In this document: positions 24,601 to 38,600 of the stretch, in pieces
Position numbering within the stretch: the first letter of the stretch is position 1
How the letters are laid out: each line of letters starts with the position of its first letter
Program-made: the position numbers and the translations under genes
Assembly: GCA_023053685.1 (NCBI GenBank)
Contig: JALIGW010000013.1
Coordinates: 18,250,501 to 18,314,500 of the forward strand
Direction of reading: 5' to 3'
DNA from: Diadophis punctatus similis
Lineage: Eukaryota > Chordata > Lepidosauria > Squamata > Dipsadidae
Length of the DNA: 64,000 nucleotides
Notes under the pieces: generated by a model
Database searches by the model: none
The model's input: only the letters and a program-made list of their open reading frames with translations
Told to the model about the DNA's origin: nothing

Positions 24601-27600
24601 ATCTTTCAGCTATCTGGCCTGAGATCACACCTTTACAGAAAAGCCAGTATCTGAATTCACTAATGTGCCAAGTCAAGATGTTTAAATGTAGCAGTATAAG
24701 TAACTAAACCCTACGCTCTAAAACCATTATGTAGGTTCATTTCTGTCCCACTCACTTTGAATATGCTTATATATACATATTAGTATGAAACTTTTGTGCA
24801 CTGTACAGTTAGTCCTTGATTTATAACCATAATGCAGTCTGCCATTATGGTGTAGGTGGTGACAACCATTAAGTAAGACAGCCTTGCTCAATGATCCCCA
24901 CCCCCTGTTCTCCCTATGCCACCATTAAACAAACGCACAAGTTGTTAAGTGAGCATGGGGTAACTCATGGATGGGGGAGGCCCTGGGAGACCCGCCACCT
25001 AGCTGGATCCATAAAGGAAGCAAACAGCAAAAAGGTTTGTAAACTAAAAAATAGCCCAGGAGGAGGGGAAAAACCCATTTAGATTAGGGCCTAGCACTGC
25101 ATTTCAATGTCAGAGAGGCTTCCAAACCATCTTCTACACTTAGCCAATGAAGCTATGCTTGTGGGTTGGCTTCTGCCTTGATTAGCTAACTGTCAGGAGA
25201 CTACAAATTTCTCTTAGGCTTTGGGGAAGTCTCCTTTGCCTGCATGAAAAGAAAGCTTCCCAAAATCTTTCTCTTGCTTAATCCCCTCCTTTCCTCTGAA
25301 ACCCAGATTTCTTCAATAAAGGAAACAAAAAAGCTGGGAGAGTCACAGACTTGTTAATTCTCACACACACCGCAAAAAAAAAAAAGTGCTGAAACAAAAC
25401 TATCTGCCTCTCCATAGCATTTCATTTGCTTTTTACATAAAATGGGGAGAGACAGAAGGGAGAAGAATGAGTTTGAAAAAAATTGGTAAATCCACAATGA
25501 GGCTGGTAAATCTACAATGGAAGACCAAATCAAAATATTACATTAGTCGCATACTTGAATTATGGAATGGTTTATTTACATAGCAGGTAACAAAATACCT
25601 GCAAGTATCATCTGATTTTCTCTAGAAACAACACTCTTTTTAAAAACAGAATTTAAAAAGGAATAGAGCACCTGTTTCTTTGAAACTATAGTCTTGCAAA
25701 AGGATGCTCAATGATACCTGCATATTTTCAATATCTCCTTTCCATGTTGCCAATTAATCAAGGTTTTAATTTTCCATCCCAAATTTGCATTTTGCATGAG
25801 ACGTATTTCAAGTATTTACTTGAAAATTAAAAATATTTAAAGCCCAGATCCAAGTTCATGTCTTTTCCTGTAAAACTGGTGAATTTTTTTAAAAAAAGTC
25901 TACTCTGCTTGCACATTTAATTGTATTCTGCTAAAAATCTAGCAGTAAAAAAGTTATGTATACCTGCATTTTTTCTGACATTAGCCAATGGGAGAAGGAG
26001 TTTCTCTTTGGATTTAGATCCCTCCTAAATTTGGCCACTTCTGATTTCATCAGGCTATTTTTCCAAAGCACCAAATTAGCGCAGAAGTGAATTCTGCAGC
26101 TAGTGCATATCCTTTAATTTGGATTTAAATAAATGGAAAGAGTAAAATTTGAAGTTTCATTTTGGGTTCAGATAAAACACTTCACTATATATAAAACTAC
26201 AATGAAACTCAGTGGTTTTCAAAACAAGGGAAGGGGAAAAAGTCAAATAATGTAGTACTCACATCTAAAAACCCAGTATATGCTCTCACAGGTAGATGAA
26301 ATTTAGAGGCATTGGTAATGAGCAGAATATTGTTATCAATGTGGAAAGATGATAAAGAAGCCACAAAATAAAGAGTGAAAATATATCTGGATTCATTTGG
26401 TGGAATTAAAACTGGTTTGCTGAAGTTGTGAACCTAGTTTAATAAATAAAGCAACAGTTAACTTTAAATACAATTTGTATAACATTGAATAGTTATTAAA
26501 TAATGCCATATATAATGGAGCTTACTTTAAATGTTGCTTTGATTTCTTCTGGAAGTATTATATCATGAATGAAGATTGCAAAATTGAATGTGTTTGTTAA
26601 AAAGATTGATCTTTCCACAGAGTCTGTTGGACTGTCACGAATATGAAACAATGTTGCTGCATGATCAAATCCCAAATATCTATTTTAAAAGAAGAACATT
26701 GAGGGGGAGAATAGTAGTTATTACACATTTCTTTCTAACAATATTGAATTAAGATTGTTTTGGAAAGTTTAATACAGTACTTCTGCAAAAAGAGTTTTAA
26801 ATCCGAACTTCTTCATTTCTAGATTAAAATGCCCAAGAGGGCCTTTGCGCATCTGCGGGTTGTGCGCCAGTTACGCCCTTTCCTGGACCAACAATCCCTA
26901 CTCATGGTCACTCATGCCCTAGTCACTTCCCGTCTTGACTACTGCAACATGCTCTACATGGGGCTGCCCTTGAACAGCATCCGGAAGCTCTAGTTGGTGC
27001 AAAATGCAACGGTCCGCATGGTTTTGTACACACTTTGGTGTGCACATGTATCACCTCTCCTGCGGGAGCTGCATTGTTTGCAGATTTGCTTCCGGGTGCA
27101 ATTCAAGGTGCTGGTTGTCACCTTTAAAGCCCTTAATGACTTGGGACCAGGTTATCTGAGGGACTGTCTCTTGTCACATCTACCCAACCCACCAGAGAGG
27201 GGAGGCAAGGAATGTTGTGGATCCCCTAGGAAGATACACCTGGTGGGACCCAGAAAAAGGGCCTTCTCCGTGGTGGCTCCCTCTCTCTGGAACATTATTT
27301 CCCCAGAGATTAGAATGGTCCCCTCTCTCTTCCGGAAGGCACTGTAGACCTGGTCCTGCCAGCAGGCCTGGGGAACACAGAGTGGGATGGAGCCCATTGG
27401 ATGGCTCATGGGATATGTTGTCACCGGGGCGGGGGATTATTTTATTATTTTATTATTATATTATTCTTTTATTAGTTTTATTGTTTTTATATGAGGTTTT
27501 ATATTCTTGTAAGCCGCCTTGAGTCGCCATGTGCGAATAGGCGGCAATATAAATTTCCAAATAAATAAATAAACAAACAAACAAATAAATAAATATCCCA

Positions 27601-30600
27601 ATCAATATATTCTGCTGAAATTAGACAAACAAGTCATTCAAATAAACAAAGAGTGGGCAACTTCCAACTCCAATGCTGTATAGCAGTGGTCCCCAACCTT
27701 TGTGGCTTAGCGGCCCGGTGAGGGGGGAGGACCGGCCACAGCCCAGTACTGGGCCAAGGCCAAAGGGTGGCCCTCCCCCGCTATACAGACATACCCTCTA
27801 TCTGAATTTCAATAATATGATTCTGATAAATTATTCCATGCTACCCAGTTCAATTACATCGGATTTAATAGAACTCAGCAGTGAAGGATGTACCACTCTT
27901 TCCCCAAATCCAGGAAAACAATGGAAAAATCATAATCTTGCTTTGACACTGTTCAAATAAACTATATCCCGTAATCCTGAAGTCATTTCACATCACTATC
28001 AGGAGCTATGCAATTGTTTAACTACCTATCTATAAAATGTTGTGCAAAGTCAAAAATGCAAAGCAATTTTCAAAAACACATGCTAATGTAAACTTACCCA
28101 TCCAATACTTCTGCCTGATATGGAATTTCAAGTTTTGAATAGGTCTTCTCTTTTGCTTTCACAGTTATTTTTCCAGAAAATTGTGCAGGTCGTTTTGCTT
28201 TTGATGCTATATATACACATTTGCATACACATACACGAATAAAAAGAATCAATGTTACTTTATGTATATTTTTAACTACACATATTTTAATACATATCAG
28301 AATGTAACTGTTTATTTTGATATTTAAACATAATATTGTAAGACATTAACTACTAACTAAAAGTGAAGTACTCCTTTATTTTTTCAGTCAAAAGGAGAAG
28401 ACTGAGTCTTCAACAGGTTCACTTTGAATTGTTTTGTGTACTACTGTATATTGAATCAGATAATACACAGTAAAATGTAAGGATTGGAAGAGACTATAAT
28501 AGTCCAAACTCCAGCCCACTGCTTGAATCCATTTCTACATTATATGGTATCTGCTGAAACATTTAAAGCAGCAGAACAGAACCCTTCTCTCCTGGAATAA
28601 CCATTTTATCTTCTACATGGCAGTCTTTCAAAAATTTGAAGACAGCTGTCACTCAGCAGACTTTTCTTCTCCAACCTAAACATACTCAGTTCCTCCCAAA
28701 GTTCCTCAAATGTTTTTTCCCTTTTAGACTCTTTATCAACTGTTCTTCTATAGACATGCTTCAGTTTGCCAATATCCTTTCTACAATGCAGAATTAGAAC
28801 AGGATCTGAAATTCTATTTGGTCTGACAAATTCAAAGTAGAAAAACAATGACTTCTATTGATCTTGACATTGCATTTCTACTGATACAGCTACAGAATAA
28901 ATGCAATTCTAGGCTGCATCACATTGTTGTCTTGTGTTCAGATATTCAAAAACATACCCAGATACCTTTCACGTGTATTATTATTCAATGTGATCTCTCC
29001 CACCCTAAGCCTTTGTCTTTTTTCTATTCAAATGTGGGACTTGTCTGTCCTTCTTGAAAACCATCTTCTTTGTTACTACCAATTTTTTCCACTTGTGATA
29101 ATATTCCTGAATTGTGATAGTGTTTGCCAGTACCCTATCTTCATTTTGTCTGCAATTCCTCATCAGTTCCATTCATAGATACGTTGAATGGCACAGAATG
29201 GAACTCAATGTTACACCTGATATAAGTCGCTGATGAACACTCACTGAATACAATCATTAGGCAGCTTTTTAAGCATTTAATGGTAGCATAGTCCACTCTA
29301 TATGTTGCCATCTCCTATATAAGAATCTCATGGGAGCCTCTTCAGAACTTTGCTGAAGTTGAGGTATGCTATGTTTGCTGCAATCTGATGAACAACCAAT
29401 CATATGCAGTCACAAATCAATTTATCCCTGATTATGTTCACTGACTCCTCTTTTAAATTAACTACTTTTGCAACTAATTCATACAACCTGCTGAAATACA
29501 CGAGGTATTGATTGTAATTAGTTATGTCCCCTAGACAAAGATTTGCTAAATGTATATTAAATAATGACTATTTTCAAAATAAAAGCAAATAGTAATACAT
29601 TTATTTATATTAATTAAAATATTCTTAGCTTTGAATAAAAACTAAATTTTAAAAATGTATTTTGATTTTACTGAATGCTATTACCAACATTATCACGTAC
29701 CATCAAAACTAATAGTTGCAACTTTGGTATATTTATTTTCAGAAGCTCGCAATGTAATTGGCTTGAAATGGATTGTGATAGCTTCATTTTGTGGTGTGGG
29801 TCTAACACTCTGAAAAAGAAGCAAAATTGTTTTTGCATATTAATGAACAATTCAATCCACTACTATTATTTTTACTTATAATTATCTCAGATCTTCCATT
29901 CATTATTGAAAATATTCGTTAGAGCATTATGTCAGAAATTTAAAAAACCATAGTTCACAGTAACAGCACACATTAATTTTAATTCCCAAACACTTACTTA
30001 ACTTATTTCATTGTACCTTTTCAACCTTTATTTCTTAGGTTAGAAAATATGATGACTAGAACTGTATGCTATCACAAAAATATGTTAGAATGACAACAAT
30101 CCATAATAATTTGGATTACAAAGAAACCTAATGCCCTTACATTTTAGATTTTTATAAAAGTAATACTTGGTAGCCTCCTACATTACATTAGAAAGAAACT
30201 CAAAAATTGCATGTGATGAAAGAAAATATACAACTTGCACAATTTTAATTTGTTTTAATCTCCAATATCTGTTTTCATACAGTTGGAATTAAAAATATAT
30301 TAAGTTATAGCATGCAAAATGACAATAAAACCACCTCCCATCCTGCCTTTTAAGCATTGTTTTTGAATGTGATTGAAGTGCTTTAATAAACTTCTTCAAA
30401 AATAAAAAAATGCATTGGTTAAAATGATCGTATCCTACCACCGATATAGTTTTATCATTTTCCTACTTTTGGTGTTGCCATGCAATAGGAATTTAAAATA
30501 TTAAAGTAACATCCAATAGAGTTGGTCCAAAAATGTAACGACCATTATTGGTGGACTTGGTTGCTCCTTTTACCTGTGCTTCCTCACCTCCACATAACCT

Positions 30601-33600
30601 GGTATACTGGCATCGTATCTGAAAGGGCAGAGAGGTTCAGGATATCCCATATCTCTACAATGCATGTGGCTTAGTAGATCTTTTTTATGAGAGATGGTTG
30701 TCTACATATAAAAGAGCCAACTAGCACTTTGAATTGGATTCAGAAATTGAACAATATCCAGTATAGTGTAGTAGCATAGGCTGAAATACTATGCTCAGTT
30801 TTAGCAAAGGGCCACTGCACTTTAGATTAATGGAAACTTATAGGGCATCTTAAAAGGCAGTTCATGTGGAATGTGTTACAGTAACCTGACTGATGGATAT
30901 ACCACTTTCCCCCCTCACACAGAAACTGAAACCTCCTACTAATGAAGAAGTGGAACCACTGCAGAAAAATTATTTTAATCACAAAACCTTACAGGCTGCA
31001 GTGTATCTTGTTTCTAAGGCTTAAGGGCCCTTATATCCATTCACCTGTGGAGCAATTCTTCTGGTACAACTAAGGTCTCAAAACAATCATCATCACCTGT
31101 TTTCCCCAGCATTGGGGGGAGCTATTAGATCAGCGGTTCCCAACCTGGGGGTCGGGACCCCTTTGGGGGTCGAACGACCATTTCCCAGGGGTCGCCCTGG
31201 CATCCTCAGCTCCCCCCCCCACTGCCACAAGCCTGGCCATATCGCACCCCACAACCCGCGCCCCTACCGCGCTCCACCCTGCTGCCACCATTTGGGTTAT
31301 TTTACCATCTGCGCATGCGCAGCACGCTTTGCGCATGAGCAGAGGGTAAAAGAATCCAAATGGCAGCGGCGGGGTGGGTCACGGTGGGGGCGCGGTGGCG
31401 GGGATCGCGGCATTAGGAAGGTTGGGAACCACTGTATTAGAAGAACCATAAATCTGGTGGACAAGTTTTTGGTTGGGTTATATCGGCATTTTTGACACAC
31501 CTATGAACTCAAAAATAAAGCAAAACTCCCAATATAAAATGTAAATATAAGGCAATAAAAGGCATTATTGCAGCATTCATCAAATGTTTTGAACTTTCAT
31601 CAAGCTCAGCCACTGTAATCACTGGGAGAAATACAGTTGTAGTGCAAAACATTTGGTGGTTACTGAGTTACTTATTCCTGATTTATAGTTTCTGGCATAG
31701 AAACCAAATAATTATAGCTTTTTGGCTACTTCAGTATTAATGTTTCCTTTTTTCTGAAATTCATGAGCTTTGAGATAAATGATTATAAAAGAATAAACAC
31801 TTTAGTGGCTATAGAAATTGGCTATGGTGTTAGAAAGTACTGAAAGAATTTAATCCTAGGACTATCTAGATTAGATTTCAGCTAAATATAGTCTTGGCCT
31901 TTCTCATGACATTCAAATGAAGTGTGAAATAGACTTCTTTGCTCTCAAACCATGCTGAAACAATGTCCATGATACAAAAAGTTGTGCTTCCCTACTTATA
32001 TGAAAAATATTTTAGATTTTAGGGTAAATTTAAATATATATACACCAATTTTGCTGTAAAGTGTCAGTGATCAAACCATTAGGATTCTACAGGATATTAC
32101 TATCGTTATTATATTTTTATCTCACCTTATAGCCAAAAGTAAAATACCAGTGAATGAAGTTATCAAATAATCACAACAAAGAGAATTAGCTAAATAATTT
32201 AATAACAAACATGAAAACAGGTTCTGTCAAGGAGGATTATCTGTATTTTTCTACTATTATGATTAACAACAGCAGTTTTGTATTCAATTACTGTAGATTT
32301 ATTTCTGGAACTCAATAGTATATTGTTTAGAAAGTATCCATAGATAATTCTGGATACTTGGATACTGGATATTTTTATTGATACCATTTAAGCCACACGA
32401 TGGGGAACAGATCAGATCCAGGGATTCATGAAATGTTTCTTAAGCTACAACTTGTGTCAGATGTATTTACTGTATTTTTCGGTCTATAAGATGCTCTGCA
32501 CCATAAGATGCACATTAGCTTTAGAGGAGGAAAACAAGAAAAAAAAATCTGCCTCTGCCTCACAGCATCCATCTGGTATTCATCTGGCTAGTGTCCTTGC
32601 AGCAAACAGTTTGGTCAGCTTCAGCATGTTATCAAAGCCCCAGCAAGTGACTCGTCAGGGCTCCCCTCCGTTGTGCCCACCACCTGTCAGCTGAGTGAAA
32701 ACTGGATCCCGGCCTCCCATAGCCCCGCCGATCAGTGGGCTGGCCGACCGGAAACGCTGCCAATTGCTGCCTCCTCCGTGTCTGCTGCCTCTGCTGGGAA
32801 CGCAGCTGATTGGCAGTTGGATCGGCCTCCTGGAATACCGCCGATCAGCTATTCTAGGCAGCAGGGATCGCCGCCGCCTATCGCAGCCTATAGGCGGCGG
32901 CAATCCCCACTGCCTGGGGGAGGAAGTGCATCTTATAGACCGAAAAATATGGTGTCTCTTCTATAACAATGTGATTATGCATATTTTATCTTATTTAGAG
33001 AATTGCTACATGCTAGATGTTATTTAGAGAATTGCTATAATGCTAGATGTTAAGAAATACGTATCTCAAGCTTCTAAATCTGAGTCCAGCAATTGCTTTT
33101 ATATTAAGGTTTCTTTTTGATAGCATTATCAATTTAGAGGCAAAACCAGCCAACTGCTGGTTCTGCAAGCTACTAACTAATCATAACCCAATGATGTAAT
33201 TTTCTGTGTGGAAGATAACGAAAAAAGAAAGCTACATTAGATTTAAAAGAGCAATTCAAGAATGTGTACAAGCATATGTACAAACAAACATTCTGCTCAA
33301 CCACTCTGTTAATTAAAACAACAAATGAGAAAACTGATTAGGACACTATAAGAAACACTGCTACATTGCAAATGTGCCAACACTTCATTTTTCGCACTCT
33401 GGTAACTTTAGACAGAATGCACACCAATATCACCTCCAGAACTTTGATCTAAAAGTGAATACATGTAGTCCTCAACTTACAACAGTTCATTTAGTGTCCA
33501 TTCAAAGTTACATCACTGAAAAAAGTGACTTCTGACTGTTTTTCACACTTACAACCGTTGCAGCATCCCCATGATCACATGATCAAAATTCAGACACGTG

Positions 33601-35529
33601 GCAACTGATTCATATTTATGATGATTGCAGTGTCCCTGGATCATGCAATCTCCTTTTGCAACCTTCTGACAAGCAAAGTCAATGGGGAAGCCAGATTCAC
33701 TTAACAATCGTGTTACTAACTTAACTGCAATGATTCACTTAACAGCTTTGGCAAGAAAGATCATAAAATGGGGCAAAATTCACTTAACAACTGTCTTGTT
33801 TAGCAACAGAAATTTTGGGCTCAATTGTGGCTGTAAGTTGAGGACTATCTGTATTTTGATTGGCTATAGTTTGAACAAAAATAATTTGGGACAAGATTCT
33901 TTAGGAGGGTCTCAAAACCATATAATTTTTATGGCAATCATAATTCTGTGGGATATTAATCACTTCCTAGATACAAGTATATGAGCCTTATTAAATGTAA
34001 TAAATCAGACACACAAAGAAATATTAAGTCAAATGAGGCACATTTTCAAAAACAAATTGTTAACCTTCAACTATCAGACTTCTCTGCAACCATAACCCAG
34101 ATATAAAATTTATTTATTTATTTATTTATTTTGTTATTCTTATATGCCGCCCAACTCCCGAAGGACTCAAATGAATATTCAAAATGAATATTATATACAA
34201 ATTTAGTCTCAAAATACTTAGTAAACAAGAAACGTTCATGGTCTAGAAACTTGCTAGGTCCATCTGCCTTCAGGGTAACCCTACTTATATAAAGCACTGT
34301 TAACTTATATTATAAACAGGTAGCATAAATCTCTGGCAAAGATGTGGTGCCAAAAGTTGATAATCTTGCTAAGGTTGATACTGACTTGGAAAAAGTAAAT
34401 ACTATGTGTAAAGGATAGGTGACGATGCAAATGGTGTGTCAGGCCCCAAGAACCAAGAAGTGCATCTGGAGTTACTCTAGAGCAGCGGTCACCAACTGGT
34501 GGTCCGTGGACCACTGGCGGTCCACGAGAAAATTTTGGTGGTCCCCAGAAAAATTATTTGCATTTTTTATATTGCACTAAATCAAGGGTCCTCAAACTAC
34601 GGCCCCTGGGCCGGATACGTGCAATGAACGTTTGTGTTTCTGCAAACAGTCTTCTCCTTCGGGGTCTTTTTGTGCGGGTCAGAGGGGGGCAGAAATTCCG
34701 AGTTGAGATCTGCTTCGGCCTCTTGGTCAGGGGCTTTGAGCGAAGGGTGGAGGGAAGTGCCGCTGGTGGCGAAGAGCCGCAGGGTCTCATTCCAGTGCGA
34801 CTGCATCATGGCCTGGAACTGGCTGACCATCTCAGCTCGCTGAGCCTCCAGGCGCCGGTACTTGGTCTTGCACTCCTTCAGGTCTTCTGTCTGCTTGGAA
34901 AGCCTATGCTCGTAGTCCTCAGCAGGTGCTTCTGCTGAGCCTCCTTCTCATTCAGATCCAATTTGAACTGAGCCAGCTGTTTTGCCAACTCTTTCTCATG
35001 GTGGCTGCTTAGCTCCAACAACTGCTTCCTGTTGGGGCCCTAAGGAGCCCGGGTGGGCAGGCGAGAAGTGGCTGGGAGGGGAGGGGCGAGTAGAGGCCGG
35101 TGAGGCACCCCTCAACGTGACATCGAGTTGACCATGCCCACCCAGTCACATGACCACCTAGCCACGCCCACTCAGCCAGTCATTAGGCAGATCGTATTAG
35201 TGGTCTGCGGGATTTAAAATTATGAATTTAGTGGTGCCTGAGGTCCAAAAGGTTGGGGACCCCTGTCCTAGAGCATTTCCCCTTATTGTTCTTCACCTAG
35301 AGCCAAAAAAACTTGCAAAACTAAAGCAACTATTTGCATCACTATAGATATTCACTGGGAATAGTTAAGGATGATCCTTCTTAACTGTCTTCTTCCCAAA
35401 GACCAAAACTTCAATGGCTTTGATGCCTTTTTGCCCTCTGGAATGTAGCCTCTCCCTCCTGGGAATCCAAATTATTCCACCACATGCCACAAGAAAAGGG
35501 GAGCCAAACTTTCAAAACCCAAGTTTTGA

Positions 35530-35601
<72 letters not shown>

Positions 35602-38600
35602 TCTCCCTTCCTTCTTTTCTTTTCTTTTCCTCTTCCTCTCCCTCCCTCTCTTTCTCCCTTGTTATTTTTATAAGTCAAGGCAGCAAACATTCCTAATACT
35701 ACTTCCTGTTTTCTCCACAAAAACTCTCTGTGTGTGTGTGGGGGGGAGGGTTGGGCTGAGAGAGAGTTATTGGCCCTAAGTCACTAATATAAATTTAAGT
35801 GTACAAAACAAAGGAAAGTTATAATGAACTGTGAAATTACGCAGGCAGTACTTACAGTTATTGGTACATCTTTTGTTCCTGAATTTAACAAATGTAGATT
35901 TAAAATTTTTGGCAGATCTGTTGAGACATACAGAAGGCATTATAAGTACTTTAGTACCCAAAGTCAGAAGTTAACTAATTTTAGCTGTAAATATATATTT
36001 TGGTTTTCCAAGGACAAGAGCATTTTATTGTCCTAATTAGAAAATTGTAATCTTTAATTGGTAAACAGATTATTTAAAATGTTCCCTTTTTCTTTAATAT
36101 AGCAATTAATATTGACCAAGGGCATAACTGCGGGTTGAAAAGTCAATGCAAATCCTATATATTTCCTTTATATTTGAACAGGAAATTATAACAAACTGAA
36201 TACTGATACTAATCTTAGTTTCATTTACTTACTTTTACTTTATCTGTACCACAAAAACATTATGCTTAATTAAATAAAGCATGTATATATATATAAATAT
36301 CTATATACTGTATCTATACACTATCTATCTGAGAGATAATTATTACATACCAAATCTAAAGAACAGACCAAAAATGCATTAATTCCACAATGGTATCTCA
36401 TTTCTTTTAGACTGCATAAGAGGATTGAGGAAAGCACTGGTTTGCACTAATGAGATATGTAATTGGGCCTTTAGAAATTCCTATACTGGTTGTCCAGAGC
36501 TTGATTCTTTTCTCCATGGTGTTTAAGATCTGTATGAAACTGTTAAATACTTCAGTTAAACACCCAGAGATAGGAGATGAAGTAGATCATGGGTGTCAAA
36601 CTTGCAGCATCACACTGTCACGTGACATATCGCGAAGTTTTTCTCCTTTGCAAAGTTGGGGTGGGCATGGCCTGCACATGACGCATCCAGCCCCCGGGCC
36701 GCCAGTTTGACACCCCTGAAGTAGATGCTATTGCATGGTGTCTGGATGGGAGAAAACAACTGAAACTGAATCACAACAAGATTTGAGTTGTTATTTCTCC
36801 AGAAACAATCAGATTTGGAGGAGTCCCTTACACTAACCCTTGATTACACACTGTTTGAAAGAAGCCCATGACATAAGGACTTCTGGATTTATAGTTTTTG
36901 CTTTAACTGCTGGTGGAGAACATGACTAGAACAACCTTTTTCAAGCTTTAGTGCACAAATTTTACTATTTTGAAAGAGATGCATTGAGGCCTTTATTACC
37001 TTGAGACTGAATTAGTGCAGTACCTTTTACTTGGGGCTGTCTTTGAAGAATATCTGGAAGCTGTAGTTGGCACAGAATGTAGCTGTATGCATGCTAGCGT
37101 GCTAAGAGACACTTCAACAGTGCTACTTCTATAAACTGCACAGAACGCTGTTCTCCTGTTCTCCAGATGTTTAGAAAAGTCAAAGCTCAGTCGCAGGTTT
37201 TTGTGGTGCAGAAAATTGTCATTTTGGAATACGCTTTTCCCCAGTTCAGATGCCCTCCCCCCTTTTAGATTTTACTGGTATCAATGTTGTGGCTGTTTCC
37301 AATCAAAGTTTTGGGCTTGAGGTGACTGATGTGCTGCTGATTTAAAGATGTGTTTTCTTTTAAATGATCATTTTATAGTATATACAGGTGCCATCATAAA
37401 TGTGTGAAATCAGATAGGATGTAAATTGTGTAATTAAATCAATAATAATTATAAGAAATATTCAAATGTAGGATTTACCTTGTGTTCTTAAAGTACCAAA
37501 ATCTAGCATTTCTGTTGATGAATAAATTCCTGGAGCTTTAAAAGAAAATAATCAAAATTAGCTTCTTTTACACTGGAGAAGTACATGGAATTGATTAAAA
37601 ACTACATCACAAACCTGTTGTAACTTCTACTTCTACTGGAAGAATAATGAACTCTGTAGTATCTGAGGCATTTGTTTTTATTCGAATAAATGCTGTGTAA
37701 TTATCTGCTTCTCTTGAAGAAAAACTTGCTCTCATTACTCCTTTAGTTTCATAGGGAGGAATTTCCTGTTGAATAGACAATAGTGGAAAATGTGAGTCAA
37801 AAAAATTAAAGGTTCAGAAATCCATTTAGTATAATGTTGAGTATATTTGTTAACTATTTGTTTAGTGACAATTCGAAGTTACAACGGCACTGAAAAATGA
37901 TGTATGCCCAGTTTTCACACTTACAACTATTGCAGCATCCCTAGGATCACACGATCAAAATCTGGCAACTGTCATGTAACTGGCTTCTTACAAGCAAAAT
38001 CAATGGAGGAAGTCAGATTTGCTTAACAACCGCATGATTCAATTAACAACTGGAGTGATTCACTTAACTGTGGCAAAAAGGTCATAAAATAGGGCACAGC
38101 TCACTTAACAACTGCTTTGCTTAGCAATGAAAATGTTGGACTAAATTGTGGTCATAATTTGAGGATGTATCTGTGTTTCCTCTTCTTTATGCTTTTCATA
38201 TTTCTGAAAACTGTATACTTCATTCACACAAACAAAAGCAATAATTAATGATAATCTAGCTCCATTTTCGCTGGCACAGGGCTGTAGGAGGCCGTCGCCT
38301 CCCTTTTCGCTGGCAGAGGGCTAGCAAAACAAACTAAAAACAAAACAAAACGAGAAATGTTTCCCCTTTTGCATTTGAGCATGCAAGAAGGGACAGGAAA
38401 AGAGAAAGAGAAAGGGAAAGAAAAAGAAAAAGAAGGAAAGATGGGAAGAGAGCAAGGAAGGAAAAATAAGGAAAGAGGGGAAGGAAGAAGAAGAATGAAG
38501 AGGGAAGGAAGGAAGGAAGGATTATAATGAGAGTGAGGGAGGTTCTGAGATAAATCCTGCCTTAGCAGTTGGCCATTACAGGTGCCCCCCGACACAAGTG

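Noticed and set aside
36600..36720. Possible CpG-rich regulatory island
   Set aside because: It is the body of a 131-base hAT with a perfect TSD.
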